This document shows positions 19,252 to 28,477 of a stretch of DNA of 64,000 bases, piece by piece. This DNA comes from Komagataeibacter intermedius TF2 (lineage in GTDB: Bacteria > Pseudomonadota > Alphaproteobacteria > Acetobacterales > Acetobacteraceae): assembly GCF_000964425.1 (NCBI RefSeq), contig NZ_BANF01000027.1, forward strand, positions 62,001-126,000, read 5' to 3'. The notes beneath the pieces were generated by a model. It searched no databases. It was not told the DNA's origin and was given only the letters and a program-made list of their open reading frames with translations. The position numbers were made by a program, and so were the translations under genes. Every line of letters starts with the position of its first letter. Positions within the stretch are counted from its first letter, which is position 1.

Positions 19252-19938
19252 ATGGGATCATCTGCCAGGGAAGAAGCACGCATAGCTGATGCCTTGCGCA
19301 AGGCGGTCCTTGAGCGCAAACTTGCGCCCGGCAGCAAGCTGCCCGAAGAAGAACTGGCCCAGATATTCCGCTCCAACCGCGCCAAGATCCGGCGGGTGCT
19401 GCTCTCGCTCTCGCGTTCCCATATCGTCACGCTGGAACCTGGCCGCGGGGCATTTGTCAGCCGCCCCTCCCCGCAGGAGGCACGTGACGTACTGGCCAGC
19501 CGCCGCCTGATCGAAGTCAGCCTGCTGGCCCGTCCTCACCGCAAGTTATCGACACAGGGTGTAACGCGGCTGCGCAGGATCATGACGCAGGAAGCCGAGG
19601 CGCATGAAAAGCACGACGCGATTGCCATGATCCATGTCTCCGGGCAGTTTCACCTGACGTTGATCGAGGAACTGGGCAACGAAGTCCTGAAAAGCATTAC
19701 CGAGGAACTGATCCTGCGCATGTCGCTGATCATCACGATGTATGAACGGCATAATGCGACATGCTGCCTGTCTTCCGACCATCATGACCTGCTGGACCTG
19801 CTTCTGGCGAAAAAATATGCCGAGGCATCCATCCTTATGGCACGGCATCTGGAAGGCATTGAAAGCTGCCTCGATTTCCACCGAGATCCTGTCACCACGA
19901 CCATACTGAGCCAGATCCTGCAGCCCGTGCAGGGCTGA
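19252..19938 (+). CDS. GntR-family regulator, FadR/FCD subgroup
   Basis: DNA-binding regulator of 228 residues from the chosen ATG. The winged helix occupies about residues 8-75 (IADALRKAVLERKLAPGSKLPEEELAQIF). A C-terminal all-helical FCD ligand domain follows, with histidines in SGQFHLTL, SSDHHDLLDLL and MARHLEGIE. The usual aspartate of the D-x3-H metal motif is serine here. The frame is open further upstream (TTG 19120, ATG 19132), but those starts would place the operator palindrome inside the gene and add a non-family N-terminus. It probably controls the racemase, TonB receptor 1/permease and, from a matching site at 33482, the solute-binding-protein/fdrA operon. Confidence 0.88.
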   Translation: MGSSAREEARIADALRKAVLERKLAPGSKLPEEELAQIFRSNRAKIRRVLLSLSRSHIVTLEPGRGAFVSRPSPQEARDVLASRRLIEVSLLARPHRKLSTQGVTRLRRIMTQEAEAHEKHDAIAMIHVSGQFHLTLIEELGNEVLKSITEELILRMSLIITMYERHNATCCLSSDHHDLLDLLLAKKYAEASILMARHLEGIESCLDFHRDPVTTTILSQILQPVQG

Positions 19939-20290
19939 GGGCCGCACATATCCCCATCACGTCCATTGCAGGCATGATACTGCACGGTCCTGGAGCTGTA
20001 ACGGTTTTGTCCCGTTCCTCACCGTACCGGCCGTGACCGGCCAGTGATGGCCACAGGACGGGCAGGCCATCGCCGCCTCCAGCCATTCAGGTTCATATGG
20101 GATGTGAAATCAGCCTGCCCTGCTGCCTGCTGTCCCATAGTCATTCCCGGACGCCGGTCACGAAACCGTAGATGCCAGGCATCGGAACGGGGGACACCTG
20201 CCCGGTTCCAGTCATTACAATATCGTTTCATTTTCGTGACATACGTGTATGCTGGAACTTCCTGCATGACCCTCAGAAGGCTTTCACATC
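19939..20290. other. intergenic stretch between gntR and the deaminase operon
   Basis: No gene is recognised in these 352 bases. They hold a GC-rich stretch with repeated CCGGCC words near 20030 and, close to the deaminase gene, the candidate promoter described separately. Confidence 0.5.
20226..20253 (+). promoter_or_regulatory. candidate promoter of the deaminase genes
   Basis: TTTCAT (20226-20231) and TATGCT (20248-20253) with a 16-bp spacer lie about 40 bases before the deaminase start. They match the sigma-70 consensus only moderately. No copy of the GntR palindrome is seen here. Confidence 0.3.
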
Positions 20291-21331
20291 ATGATGCCTG
20301 CTTCCGATACGTTTATTGAAGCACTCCCCAAGGCCGAGCTTCACGTCCATCTGGAAGGCACACTTGAACCGGGCCTGAAGATCATCCTGGCGCGCCGGAA
20401 TGGCCATCCGCTTCAGGATGCGACGGAAGACGACATTCGGGCCGGCTACGGGTTTCATGACCTGCCATCGTTTCTGGCCCTGTACTATGAAGGCGTGGAA
20501 CTGCTGCATACCGAGCAGGATTTTTATGATCTCTGCCATGCCTATCTTAAAAAAGCCGCATCACAGAATGTCCTTTATTCGGAAATGTTCTTTGACCCGC
20601 AGCTTCATACCCGTCGCGGCATTGCCTTCGAAACCGTCATCTCGGGCCTGAACCGGGCGCGCAAGGATGCACAGCGGGATTTCGGTATCCGTTCACAGCT
20701 TGTCATGTGCTTTATCCGGGAAATGAGTGCCCAGTCAGCGGAAGAAACCTTCACGCAGGCACTGCCCCACCTGTCGGACATTGTCGGCGTGGGGCTGGAT
20801 TCTGATGAAAAAGGCAATCCACCCGCCAAATTCGCAAACGTATTCAAACGTGCGCGTGATGCGGGGCTGCATGTGACAATGCATTGCGACATCGATCAGG
20901 AAAATACACATGAACATATCCGGCAGGCGCTGGAAGACCTGGGCAGCGAGCGGCTTGACCACGGGCTGAACATTCTGGAAAAGCCGGACCTGCTGCGTCA
21001 GGCACGGGAGAGGCATATCCCCTTCACGGTCTGCCCGTTCCCCAACATGGCGATCCGCCCCAACAGTAACGAGAAGGATATCCGTGCCCTTCTGGACGCC
21101 GGGCTGACCATTACCATCAATTCCGATGATCCGGGATATATGCAGGGTGTCTATATGACGGAAGCAATGAAAATGGCGCGCGATGGCGCACATCTGACGC
21201 CAGATGAACTGCTGGCCATCAGCCGGAACGCCTTCCGTGCCGCCTGGATCGGGGAAAAAGAACGCCGGATCTATCTTGACCGGCTTGATGATTTCGCCCG
21301 GAAGGCCGGCATGATGGTACCCGCCATATAA
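20291..21331 (+). CDS. adenosine/adenine deaminase-family enzyme, divergent active site
   Basis: Cytosolic 346-residue TIM-barrel hydrolase of the adenosine deaminase superfamily. Zinc-site motifs are H18-x-H20 in AELHVHLEG, H198, H224 in RLDHG, and D279-D280 in NSDDPGYM. The segment that in true adenosine and adenine deaminases reads HAGE, supplying the catalytic Glu, reads HCDI here (residues 198-201). The overall sequence otherwise resembles the bacterial adenine deaminase group. Substrate is therefore open: a purine, pterin or related aminoheterocycle. The stop overlaps the first possible start of the next gene (TAATG). Confidence 0.85.
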   Translation: MMPASDTFIEALPKAELHVHLEGTLEPGLKIILARRNGHPLQDATEDDIRAGYGFHDLPSFLALYYEGVELLHTEQDFYDLCHAYLKKAASQNVLYSEMFFDPQLHTRRGIAFETVISGLNRARKDAQRDFGIRSQLVMCFIREMSAQSAEETFTQALPHLSDIVGVGLDSDEKGNPPAKFANVFKRARDAGLHVTMHCDIDQENTHEHIRQALEDLGSERLDHGLNILEKPDLLRQARERHIPFTVCPFPNMAIRPNSNEKDIRALLDAGLTITINSDDPGYMQGVYMTEAMKMARDGAHLTPDELLAISRNAFRAAWIGEKERRIYLDRLDDFARKAGMMVPAI

Positions 21332-21432
21332 TGCAGGTTCCCAGTTACCCGGCAGATCACGCCGCCTGTCGGGCGGGAGGGAGGACGCGGCGCGCGGAAA
21401 GATGCCGGTCGAGACATGAAGAGACTGAAACC

Positions 21433-23007
21433 GTGCCGCAGCATCCGGTAACATATCATCATAACCTGTATTACCGGGTCCTTCCCTTCCTCGCTGCCAT
21501 ATGCGTCCTTCTGGCGGCATGGGGGGCCTGCGCGGATCCTGTTGTGTCCATGCAGGGACGCGAGGCGGCTGTCGCCAGCCGCCTGCACGACATTGCAGGA
21601 GACCGGGCACGGGTCAGGCTGTTCCTCCAGTCCATGCCCAAAGGTGGCGAACTGCATATCCATTCATGGGGAACCGCCTTTGCCGAGACCGATATCGACT
21701 GGGCGCAAGCCCGGAATTACTGCGTCACCCGCCACGGCGCGCCCCAGTTCGTGCCGCCACCATGTGGCAGGCATCATGCACTGCCAGTTGCGCGCATGGA
21801 CGACGTCCGGCGCGCCGCCCTGGTTGCTGCCCTGAGCGAGGACGCGGTGAACGGTCCGGTCCTGCCGCGCCATGACCATTTTTTCGCAACATTTGATGTA
21901 GCGGCCCCCGTGGCCTCCCATTCGCTCATTGATGAACTGGCCCTGCTGCGCACGATACAGGCCCGGCAGAACAGTTCGTATGTCGAATTCATGTCCAGTC
22001 CCGCCAGCGTTGACGCCATGGGCGAGCGTGCCAGCACCATGCATATGGACCCTGCCCGGCTGGACATCATGCATGACAGGCTGGCCCCATCCCTGCCGAC
22101 CATGCTGGATGCCGCCCGGCAGGAAATCGATGCATGGATGGCAGGTGCGGACCAGCGTCAGGCCTGCGCCACCCCCCTGCGCGAAACCACAGGTCCGTGC
22201 GGGGTTACGGTGCGCTTCCTTGCCACCGTGACCCGCACGGGCACGCCCGCCCGCGTGTTTGGCGAAATGCTGGCAGCCTTTGCCCTGGCCCATGCCGACC
22301 CGCGCGTGGTGGGGGTCAACATCCTTGCACCGGAGGACAATGTGACCGCCGTCCGGGACTATGCGCTGCATATGGCAATGTTCCGCTATCTTTCCGCACG
22401 GTATCCCGATGTCCGTTTCTCGCTTCATGCAGGCGAACTGACGCGGGCGGTCGCGCCACCGGCGGCACTGGCGTCACACATTGCCCAGGCGATCGAAGCC
22501 GGTGCATCGCGCATTGGCCATGGTGTCGATATCGCGATGGAAGACCAGGCGCGCGCAACCCTGACCCGGATGGCGCATCGCCCCGTGGCGATCGAGATCA
22601 ACCTGACCAGCAACGATGTCATCCTTGGCGTGCATGGCCGCGCCCATCCGCTGCACCTCTATCTGGCCGCAGGCGTACCGGTGGTGCTTTCGACCGATGA
22701 TCCCGGCGTACTGCGCACGGACCTGACGGAAGAATATGTCAGCGCCGTCGTCGATCAGCATCTTGATTATCACCAGATCAGGCAGATCGTGCGCAACGCG
22801 CTGGAATTCTCGTTCCTGCCGGGGGAAAGCCTGTGGCGCGATCACAGACCCGGCATGCCCGTTGCGACCTGCGCCCGGACAGATGCTCCGCAGCCGTCCC
22901 CCACCTGCGCCGAATTCCTGCACCGCAGCGAAAAAGCGGCCCTGCAGTGGCGGCTGGAGCACGATATTGCCCGGTTTGAAACACAGGTGCTGGCCCATCC
23001 TTTCTGA
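21433..23007 (+). CDS. exported ADGF-like adenosine deaminase
   Basis: Adenosine deaminase-family protein of about 524 residues with an export signal (VLPFLAAICVLLAAWGACA, then DP). The GTG at 21433 was chosen because it gives a normal-length signal sequence. ATG 21331, which overlaps the preceding stop, would add 34 basic residues. Active-site motifs are canonical: GGELHIHSWG (HxH), SLHAGE, RIGHG and LSTDDPG. It resembles the secreted CECR1/ADGF branch and probably deaminates adenosine or related nucleosides in the periplasm or outside. Two deaminases of one fold in tandem, one cytosolic and one exported, followed by a nucleoside-binding protein, point to nucleoside scavenging. Confidence 0.85.
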   Translation: MPQHPVTYHHNLYYRVLPFLAAICVLLAAWGACADPVVSMQGREAAVASRLHDIAGDRARVRLFLQSMPKGGELHIHSWGTAFAETDIDWAQARNYCVTRHGAPQFVPPPCGRHHALPVARMDDVRRAALVAALSEDAVNGPVLPRHDHFFATFDVAAPVASHSLIDELALLRTIQARQNSSYVEFMSSPASVDAMGERASTMHMDPARLDIMHDRLAPSLPTMLDAARQEIDAWMAGADQRQACATPLRETTGPCGVTVRFLATVTRTGTPARVFGEMLAAFALAHADPRVVGVNILAPEDNVTAVRDYALHMAMFRYLSARYPDVRFSLHAGELTRAVAPPAALASHIAQAIEAGASRIGHGVDIAMEDQARATLTRMAHRPVAIEINLTSNDVILGVHGRAHPLHLYLAAGVPVVLSTDDPGVLRTDLTEEYVSAVVDQHLDYHQIRQIVRNALEFSFLPGESLWRDHRPGMPVATCARTDAPQPSPTCAEFLHRSEKAALQWRLEHDIARFETQVLAHPF

Positions 23008-23049
23008 TGGACCGGTCCCTCATCGCCCAACCATAAGGAAAAAAACATC

Positions 23050-24138
23050 ATGCCCTTCCCTTTCATGACCAGGTTTCGCGCTGTCGGGCTGCTCATGGGC
23101 GCTTTATGCACGGTGTCATCGCTGGCGCGGGCGGCGGATGCGCCGTGGCCGGTCAAGGTTGTCATTGTCACGACATTCGAAAACGGCGCCGATACCGGCG
23201 ACAGGCCCGGTGAACTCCAGCTATGGGCCGAACGCGAGCATCTGAGCGAAAAGCTGGACTTCCCAGGTGGCGTGCATCCCATCCTGTCCACGCCAGATCA
23301 TTCGGTCATCGCGGTCGTAACCGGCATGTCACTGGTCAATGCGGGGGCTTCCGTCATGGCGCTGGGAACGGATCCCCGTTTCGACCTCCATCAGGCTTAC
23401 TGGCTTGTTGCCGGCATTGCGGGGGTTGATCCGCAGGTTGCCTCGGTTGGGTCCGCCGCATGGGCGCGGTATGTCGTCAATGACGTTGCGCAGTCCATCG
23501 ACATGCGCGAAGCCCCGAAAGACTGGCCATACGGGATATACGCCAACGGGGCGCAGCGTCCCGACACGCTGGACGGCACCGGCACGGACCACGGCGCCCT
23601 GGCGGATTACCCGATGGTCTTTCCACTCAATGCCGGACTGGCCCAGTGGGCATGGCGGACCACCCGCGCCACGCGCCTGATGGATACGCCGCAGATGCGT
23701 GATTTTTCCAAAGGGTGGGCAGATTATCCCGGTGCGCGTCACAAGCCGGCCGTCATCCTGGGGGACAGCTTTGCCTCTGACCAGTACTGGCACGGGATCC
23801 ACCTGAACCAGTATGCCCGCGACTGGGTGCGCATGTTCACGGCGTCTCACGGCGTATTCGCCATGAGCAACATGGAAGATTCCGCCATTGCCACCGCGAT
23901 GTTCCGGCTCGACCGGATGCATCGGGTCGACTATCAGCGCCTGATGGTGCTGCGTACCGCTTCAAACTATACCCTGCCGCCGCAGGGCCAGACGACCCTG
24001 CAATCCGTGACCGCCGAGTATCCCGATGAGGGAATGCCCGCCTATGAGGCGGCATGGCGCGTTGGCAGCACGATCACACATACCCTCACCGGGAACTGGG
24101 CCCGTTATGCAACCCATGTTCCGTCCGCCCACCCGTAA
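23050..24138 (+). CDS. purine nucleoside permease-family (NUP) exported protein
   Basis: 362-residue protein with a clear signal sequence (GLLMGALCTVSSLARAADA) followed by VKVVIVTTFENGADTGDRPGE and AYWLVAGIAGVDP. These match the NUP family, first described as yeast purine nucleoside permease and related in fold to nucleoside phosphorylases. It has no membrane helices beyond the signal, so in bacteria it is more likely a periplasmic nucleoside-binding or nucleoside-cleaving protein. An AAGGAAAA ribosome site precedes the ATG. It lies 42 bases after the exported deaminase and is probably in the same operon. Confidence 0.85.
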   Translation: MPFPFMTRFRAVGLLMGALCTVSSLARAADAPWPVKVVIVTTFENGADTGDRPGELQLWAEREHLSEKLDFPGGVHPILSTPDHSVIAVVTGMSLVNAGASVMALGTDPRFDLHQAYWLVAGIAGVDPQVASVGSAAWARYVVNDVAQSIDMREAPKDWPYGIYANGAQRPDTLDGTGTDHGALADYPMVFPLNAGLAQWAWRTTRATRLMDTPQMRDFSKGWADYPGARHKPAVILGDSFASDQYWHGIHLNQYARDWVRMFTASHGVFAMSNMEDSAIATAMFRLDRMHRVDYQRLMVLRTASNYTLPPQGQTTLQSVTAEYPDEGMPAYEAAWRVGSTITHTLTGNWARYATHVPSAHP

Positions 24139-24148
24139 GAGGGCGGAC
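24123..24148 (+). terminator. hairpin at the end of the nucleoside operon
   Basis: GTCCGCCC (24123-24130) and GGGCGGAC (24141-24148) form a perfect 8-bp stem whose 10-base loop contains the stop codon of the preceding gene. No T-run follows, so a classical intrinsic terminator is uncertain. Confidence 0.35.
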
Positions 24149-24185
24149 ACAACAGCAGGGCTGGCCACCATGCCATTCCGGTTCA

Positions 24186-24211
24186 GTCGTCCCCGCCATG
24201 CCGGGGACGAC
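24186..24211. terminator. strong hairpin between convergent genes
   Basis: GTCGTCCCCG and CGGGGACGAC make a perfect 10-bp stem with a 6-base loop between two convergent genes. It is probably a bidirectional terminator. It could also be a single REP-like unit, but I did not notice a second copy in the window. Confidence 0.5.
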
Positions 24212-24232
24212 GCGGTTCGTGATATGAACCCG

Positions 24233-24928
24233 TCAGTGCTGTGGCATGCTTTCGTGGCCGTCCGGACCTGTTGCGCCGGTGACGGCCATATCCCCACCTG
24301 ACTGCATGCCTCCGCCGCCGGCATTGCCGCCGCCCTCTTTTTTCCCGTCGTCCTTGCCACGGCTGCCAGTTGCCTGCATGCGGGCGGGCCCCTGCATGGG
24401 CAGGTCGAGATCGGACGGGACAGGTTCGAGATCAAGCGCCTTGCGGATAAAATCCCGCAGCGAGACAACCAGATCATGCGTATGCACGCGTTGTCCTGTA
24501 ACCAGTTCCCGCGCCGCGTGGGTGGCCAGGCGCACCTGTTCGCCCGTTCCCAGCAAAATGATATCTGACAGGGCGGCTTCCACGGCATCACGGATACGCC
24601 GGGCACGGTCGGAACCCGCTGCGGCGCCAGTATCCGTTCCATCACTGGCGCCATCGGGGGACAGATCCGCCCCATTCCCGACCATCCGCAGGTCCCGTCG
24701 ATGCCGGGGATCCACAGCCAGATCCCCGGTAAAGGAACCGCCCAGCGTGCGGTAGGCGGCAATCAGGGTGCGCAGACGTTCATTGATCTGGCGGTTCATA
24801 CGCTCCCTGCGCTGCTGGACCACGACCATGACCAGCAGCCGGATACCCACGCCAATCAAGGTAATCAGGCACAGCCCGATCATAGTGGCCAGAAGGCTGT
24901 GCCATGAACTGAAATCAAGATTGCGCAC
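24233..24928 (-). CDS. membrane-anchored hypothetical protein
   Basis: 231-residue protein that I do not recognise. One transmembrane helix lies near the N-terminus (TMIGLCLITLIGVGIRLLVMVVV), followed by a basic helix (QQRRERMNRQINERLRTL) and a soluble middle part with predicted helices (ARRIRDAVEAALSDIILLG). A low-complexity Gly/Lys-rich C-terminus (KKEGGGNAGGGG) ends the protein. The GTG start is preceded by AAGGAA. It is monocistronic and convergent with the nucleoside genes. Nothing around it defines a role. Confidence 0.7.
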   Translation of the reverse strand: MRNLDFSSWHSLLATMIGLCLITLIGVGIRLLVMVVVQQRRERMNRQINERLRTLIAAYRTLGGSFTGDLAVDPRHRRDLRMVGNGADLSPDGASDGTDTGAAAGSDRARRIRDAVEAALSDIILLGTGEQVRLATHAARELVTGQRVHTHDLVVSLRDFIRKALDLEPVPSDLDLPMQGPARMQATGSRGKDDGKKEGGGNAGGGGMQSGGDMAVTGATGPDGHESMPQH

Positions 24929-25312
24929 GACTGGTTCCTTGCATACAGGCAGCCACCATAACCGATAAATCCGGATTGTCCGGCATGGCCTGACATGCCG
25001 CCATTTATGTCAAGCGGGTTCACTGCTGGTGGCAAGACCGGATCGGTTCCGCAGGCCCCGCGGGAAAGCGCCTGCGCCGACCATAAAACTCCGGATCGGT
25101 GGCGCATCAATACGGACCAGCCTGCGCCATGGTCTGAACGAACCGGGTGGGTCTGGCAATATGCTGGCAAACCGGTATGATTTGGACTGAAGAGGATGTG
25201 TACGGAACCCGCTGCGATCCGATAAGGTCGCCAGCCATGTTCGTACCACAGCGATACTGCAGGAACCGTCCGTCCCATAGCACCTGTATCCTGAAGGGGA
25301 GATATCAACACC
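24929..25312. other. intergenic stretch upstream of the GH32 gene
   Basis: No gene is recognised in these 384 bases. They hold the divergent promoters of the hypothetical gene and the GH32 gene, including the candidate promoter at 25153-25181. Confidence 0.5.
25153..25181 (+). promoter_or_regulatory. candidate promoter of the GH32 gene
   Basis: CTGGCA (25153-25158) and TATGAT (25176-25181) are spaced by exactly 17 bp. That leaves an untranslated leader of about 125 bases before the GH32 start. Confidence 0.35.
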
Positions 25313-26881
25313 ATGCGACCAGATGCTCAGGCAACCGACAGTCTACAGCAGGCACTCCCCGTCCCATCACAGGATACAACCCCTCAGTGGCGCCCGCTCC
25401 TGCATTATACCCCCCGGCGGAACTGGATGAATGATCCCAATGGCCCGTTTTTTTACAAGGGGGTCTATCATCTTTTCTACCAGTACAATCCCCTTGGCGA
25501 GGAATGGGGAAACATGTCGTGGGGGCATGCGACCAGCCCGGACCTGCTGCACTGGCATGAACACGATGTGGCCGTGCCGTTCAGTGACACGAAGGATATT
25601 TTTTCCGGAACGGTTGTCGTGGATACACATAACACGTCCGGACTGGGCACGGCGGACAATCCGCCGCTGGTGGCATTATACACCAGTGTTTTCAAGGAAA
25701 ACGCCCCCAGACCAGCAGGCGTGCAGGCCCAGTCCCTTGCATACAGTCTGGATGACGGGCGGACATGGAAGCCATACGGCAAGGACCCCGTGCTGACATT
25801 GTCACCGGACTCGCCCCATTTCCGCGATCCCAGCGTGTTCTGGTACGCACCCGGTGGGTACTGGGTCATGACGGCCGTCGTTGCCAATGAACAGATGGTC
25901 AAGCTGTACAAATCCACCAACCTGACGGAATGGACGTTCCTCAGCGATTTCGGGCCTGCCGGTTTTGTCCACCCGGACATGTTATGGGAAATGCCATCGC
26001 TGTTTGCCCTGCCACTGGATGGAAATCCGGAACGGCAGAAATGGGTTCTGATGCTGGGGATCAATCCGTGGAGCATCGCGGGTGGATCGGGCAGCATGTA
26101 TTTCGTCGGCTCCTTCGATGGCACGACATTCCATGCCGAGGGACTGCCGCCCGATGGATCGGACCCTGCGGCATATGACTGGCTCGATTACGGCGCGGAC
26201 CATTATGCCGCCCTTGTCTTTTCCGGCCTGCCTGACAGCGCGCCCGTAACCATTGGCTGGATGAGCAACTGGGACTATGCAGCCCAGATGCCGACATCAC
26301 CATGGAAAGGCCAGATGACCCTGCCCATGACCATGGCCCTGCGGACCATTGATGGCCGCCCGCAATTATGCCTGAGCCCTGAAAAGCAGTACACTGCGCT
26401 GGTCGCCGACCGCCCGGCACTTTCTTTCGATGGGCTGCGGCTGTCATCGGAACGCCATCTGCTGCCCGATCATGCGCGTGGTCAGGTTCTGGATATTGAC
26501 ATGAGCATGCACATGCACGATGCGGACCGTGCCGGCCTGTTCGTGCGGGCCACGGCTGATGGCCAGATCAGCACCTGTATTGTTTATGATATGAAAAAGC
26601 ATGAGCTGCGCATTGACCGGTCGCGTTCTGGCCTGACTGATTTCTCACCCAAATTCAGTCATGAACATGCCGTTTCCATGCCTGCCCCGAACGGGGAGAT
26701 TTCATTGCATGTCATTATCGACCGTAATTCGGTCGAAGTGCTGTCCCAAAACGGTTCCATCGTCATAACGGACCTCATCTTCCCGCCTGTTGAAGCTGAC
26801 CGCATCATCGCCTTTTCCGAAAACGGCATGACCGAATTCAGGCATATGAAGATAACCCGTCTGGACCAGAAGCCGGAATAA
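25313..26881 (+). CDS. GH32 beta-fructosidase (levanase/invertase type), no signal peptide
   Basis: 522-residue glycoside hydrolase family 32 enzyme that releases fructose from sucrose, inulin or levan. The catalytic set is visible: nucleophile D41 in WMNDPNG, transition-state D172 in FRDP, and acid/base E226 in WEMP (most relatives have WECP). A beta-sandwich C-terminal domain follows from about residue 350. The N-terminus (MRPDAQATDS) is hydrophilic with no export signal, so the enzyme is predicted cytosolic unless exported by a non-classical route. An AAGGGGAG ribosome site precedes the ATG. No sugar transporter is adjacent. Confidence 0.9.
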   Translation: MRPDAQATDSLQQALPVPSQDTTPQWRPLLHYTPRRNWMNDPNGPFFYKGVYHLFYQYNPLGEEWGNMSWGHATSPDLLHWHEHDVAVPFSDTKDIFSGTVVVDTHNTSGLGTADNPPLVALYTSVFKENAPRPAGVQAQSLAYSLDDGRTWKPYGKDPVLTLSPDSPHFRDPSVFWYAPGGYWVMTAVVANEQMVKLYKSTNLTEWTFLSDFGPAGFVHPDMLWEMPSLFALPLDGNPERQKWVLMLGINPWSIAGGSGSMYFVGSFDGTTFHAEGLPPDGSDPAAYDWLDYGADHYAALVFSGLPDSAPVTIGWMSNWDYAAQMPTSPWKGQMTLPMTMALRTIDGRPQLCLSPEKQYTALVADRPALSFDGLRLSSERHLLPDHARGQVLDIDMSMHMHDADRAGLFVRATADGQISTCIVYDMKKHELRIDRSRSGLTDFSPKFSHEHAVSMPAPNGEISLHVIIDRNSVEVLSQNGSIVITDLIFPPVEADRIIAFSENGMTEFRHMKITRLDQKPE

Positions 26882-27286
26882 AGAGCCTGCGCCCGGTTTC
26901 CCGCGTGCGATGACCTGATCCATTGTCCAGACCACGGGAAACCGCCCCGGTCAGAATATACACATGGCGGCAGGCCCATCCTGTCCTGCCGCCGTCCCCG
27001 TCCCCGTCCTGCGACTGACTGATCAGGTTGCAGCCACGCGCATGGGGGCCACGGAGCCCCTTCCTGCCATGCGCCGCACAGGGTTATGAACCCGTGCCCG
27101 GACACCCGATCGGCAGATGCCAGCCACGAACGCGATCACATTATCACCACAGACGCCTGCCGCCCTTGACCGGGTTGGCGCCCTGCCCCCGAATACCCGG
27201 AATGGCTGATCGCACGCCTGCCGTGCGGATGCCATGGCGGACGCATCACCCAAATCCGCCTGAACAGGAACTGGAAGGATCCGAAC
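26882..27286. other. intergenic stretch between GH32 and alcohol dehydrogenase
   Basis: These 405 bases contain a terminator-like hairpin (26966-26993) and the AAGGA ribosome site of the dehydrogenase. I see no other gene or repeat. Confidence 0.5.
26966..26993 (+). terminator. hairpin downstream of GH32 gene
   Basis: A perfect 9-bp stem GGCGGCAGG / CCTGCCGCC with a 10-base loop lies 85 bases after the GH32 stop. It is followed by a C-rich rather than T-rich tract, so terminator function is probable but not certain. Confidence 0.4.
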
Positions 27287-28342
27287 ATGTTTTCATGTGT
27301 TGGCTACGCCGCGACCGCAGCGGATGCGCCACTCAAGCCGTTTGCCTTTGACCGGCGCGATACCGGCCCTGATGACGTGCGCATCGATATCCTGTACTGC
27401 GGCGTCTGTCATTCCGACCTGCACCAGGCCCGCAATGAATGGCAGAATACGATCTATCCCTGCGTTCCGGGCCACGAAATCGTGGGCCGGGTGTCGGAAA
27501 CCGGGGCGTCCGTAACCCGGTTCAAGGCAGGCGACATGGTCGGTGTAGGCTGCATGGTTGATTCATGCCGCGAATGCACAAGCTGCCGCGACGGGCTGGA
27601 GCAGTACTGCGAGGCCGGCTTTGTCGCCACCTATAATGGCGAGGACCGGCACGGCCGCGGCATCACTTTTGGCGGGTATTCACGCGCGGTTGTGGTTGAC
27701 CAGAGCTTTGTGCTGCGCGTGCCGGATACGCTGGACCCGGCTGCCGCCAGTCCGCTGCTCTGCGCGGGTATTACCACATGGTCACCGCTACGGCACTGGA
27801 AGGTCGGTCCGGGACAGCGGGTTGGTATCGTGGGCCTTGGCGGGCTGGGCCATATGGGGGTCAAGTTTGCCCGCGCGCTGGGGGCGGAAGTCGTGCTGTT
27901 CACCACATCACCCGGCAAGGTGGCCGATGGCCTGCGGCTGGGCGCGCATGAGGTCGTGCTGTCAAAGGACGCTGGGGCCATGGCCAAGGAACGCGGGCGG
28001 TTCGACTTCATTCTCGATGCCGTCGCGGCGGAGCACGACATCAATGCCTATCTGGACCTGCTCAGGCGCGATGGCACGATGGTGCAGGTTGGCGCGCCGG
28101 AACAGCCACTGCCGGTTTCCGTGTTCAGCCTGCTCATGAAACGCCGCAGCTTTGCGGGGTCGCTGATTGGCGGCATTCCCGAAACACAGGAAATGCTGGA
28201 TTTCTGTGGCAGGCACAACATCACGGCGGATATCGAAATGATCCGCATGGACGAAATCGAGACCGCATACGCCCGCATGCTACGCTCGGACGTCAAATAC
28301 CGCTTCGTGATCGACATGGCGACCATGCCGCTGGCTGCATGA
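27287..28342 (+). CDS. zinc-dependent NAD(P)H alcohol dehydrogenase (cinnamyl-alcohol dehydrogenase type)
   Basis: 351-residue medium-chain dehydrogenase, cytosolic. Catalytic zinc ligands appear in CGVCHSDLH and GHEIVG. Structural zinc cysteines are in CRECTSCRDGLEQYC. The Rossmann motif GLGGLGHMGVKFA follows. The overall pattern, with YGGYS-like TFGGYSRAVV, fits the YahK/Adh aldehyde-reductase branch that reduces a broad range of aldehydes with NADPH. An AAGGA site lies 8 bases before the ATG. It stands alone, bounded on the right by a 14-bp inverted repeat. Confidence 0.92.
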   Translation: MFSCVGYAATAADAPLKPFAFDRRDTGPDDVRIDILYCGVCHSDLHQARNEWQNTIYPCVPGHEIVGRVSETGASVTRFKAGDMVGVGCMVDSCRECTSCRDGLEQYCEAGFVATYNGEDRHGRGITFGGYSRAVVVDQSFVLRVPDTLDPAAASPLLCAGITTWSPLRHWKVGPGQRVGIVGLGGLGHMGVKFARALGAEVVLFTTSPGKVADGLRLGAHEVVLSKDAGAMAKERGRFDFILDAVAAEHDINAYLDLLRRDGTMVQVGAPEQPLPVSVFSLLMKRRSFAGSLIGGIPETQEMLDFCGRHNITADIEMIRMDEIETAYARMLRSDVKYRFVIDMATMPLAA

Positions 28343-28368
28343 TCCGGGCGGCCTGAGACACATCGCCC

Positions 28369-28418
28369 CTGTTCCCGCCATCCGTCCCACAGGGCCACAT
28401 ACGCGATGGCGGGAACAG
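28369..28418. terminator. bidirectional terminator-like inverted repeat
   Basis: A perfect 14-bp inverted repeat (CTGTTCCCGCCATC and GATGGCGGGAACAG) with a 22-base loop lies between the convergent dehydrogenase and carrier genes. The placement suggests a shared terminator. Confidence 0.5.
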
Positions 28419-28477
28419 ACTACCATTGATCCGGCGCCCACGATGGCCCACCGGCCTGTCGACCGACTGGACACGGA

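Noticed and set aside
20020-20070. CCGGCC repeats after gntR as a regulatory repeat or terminator
   Set aside because: The repeats are short and partly direct; they do not form a convincing stem followed by T residues.
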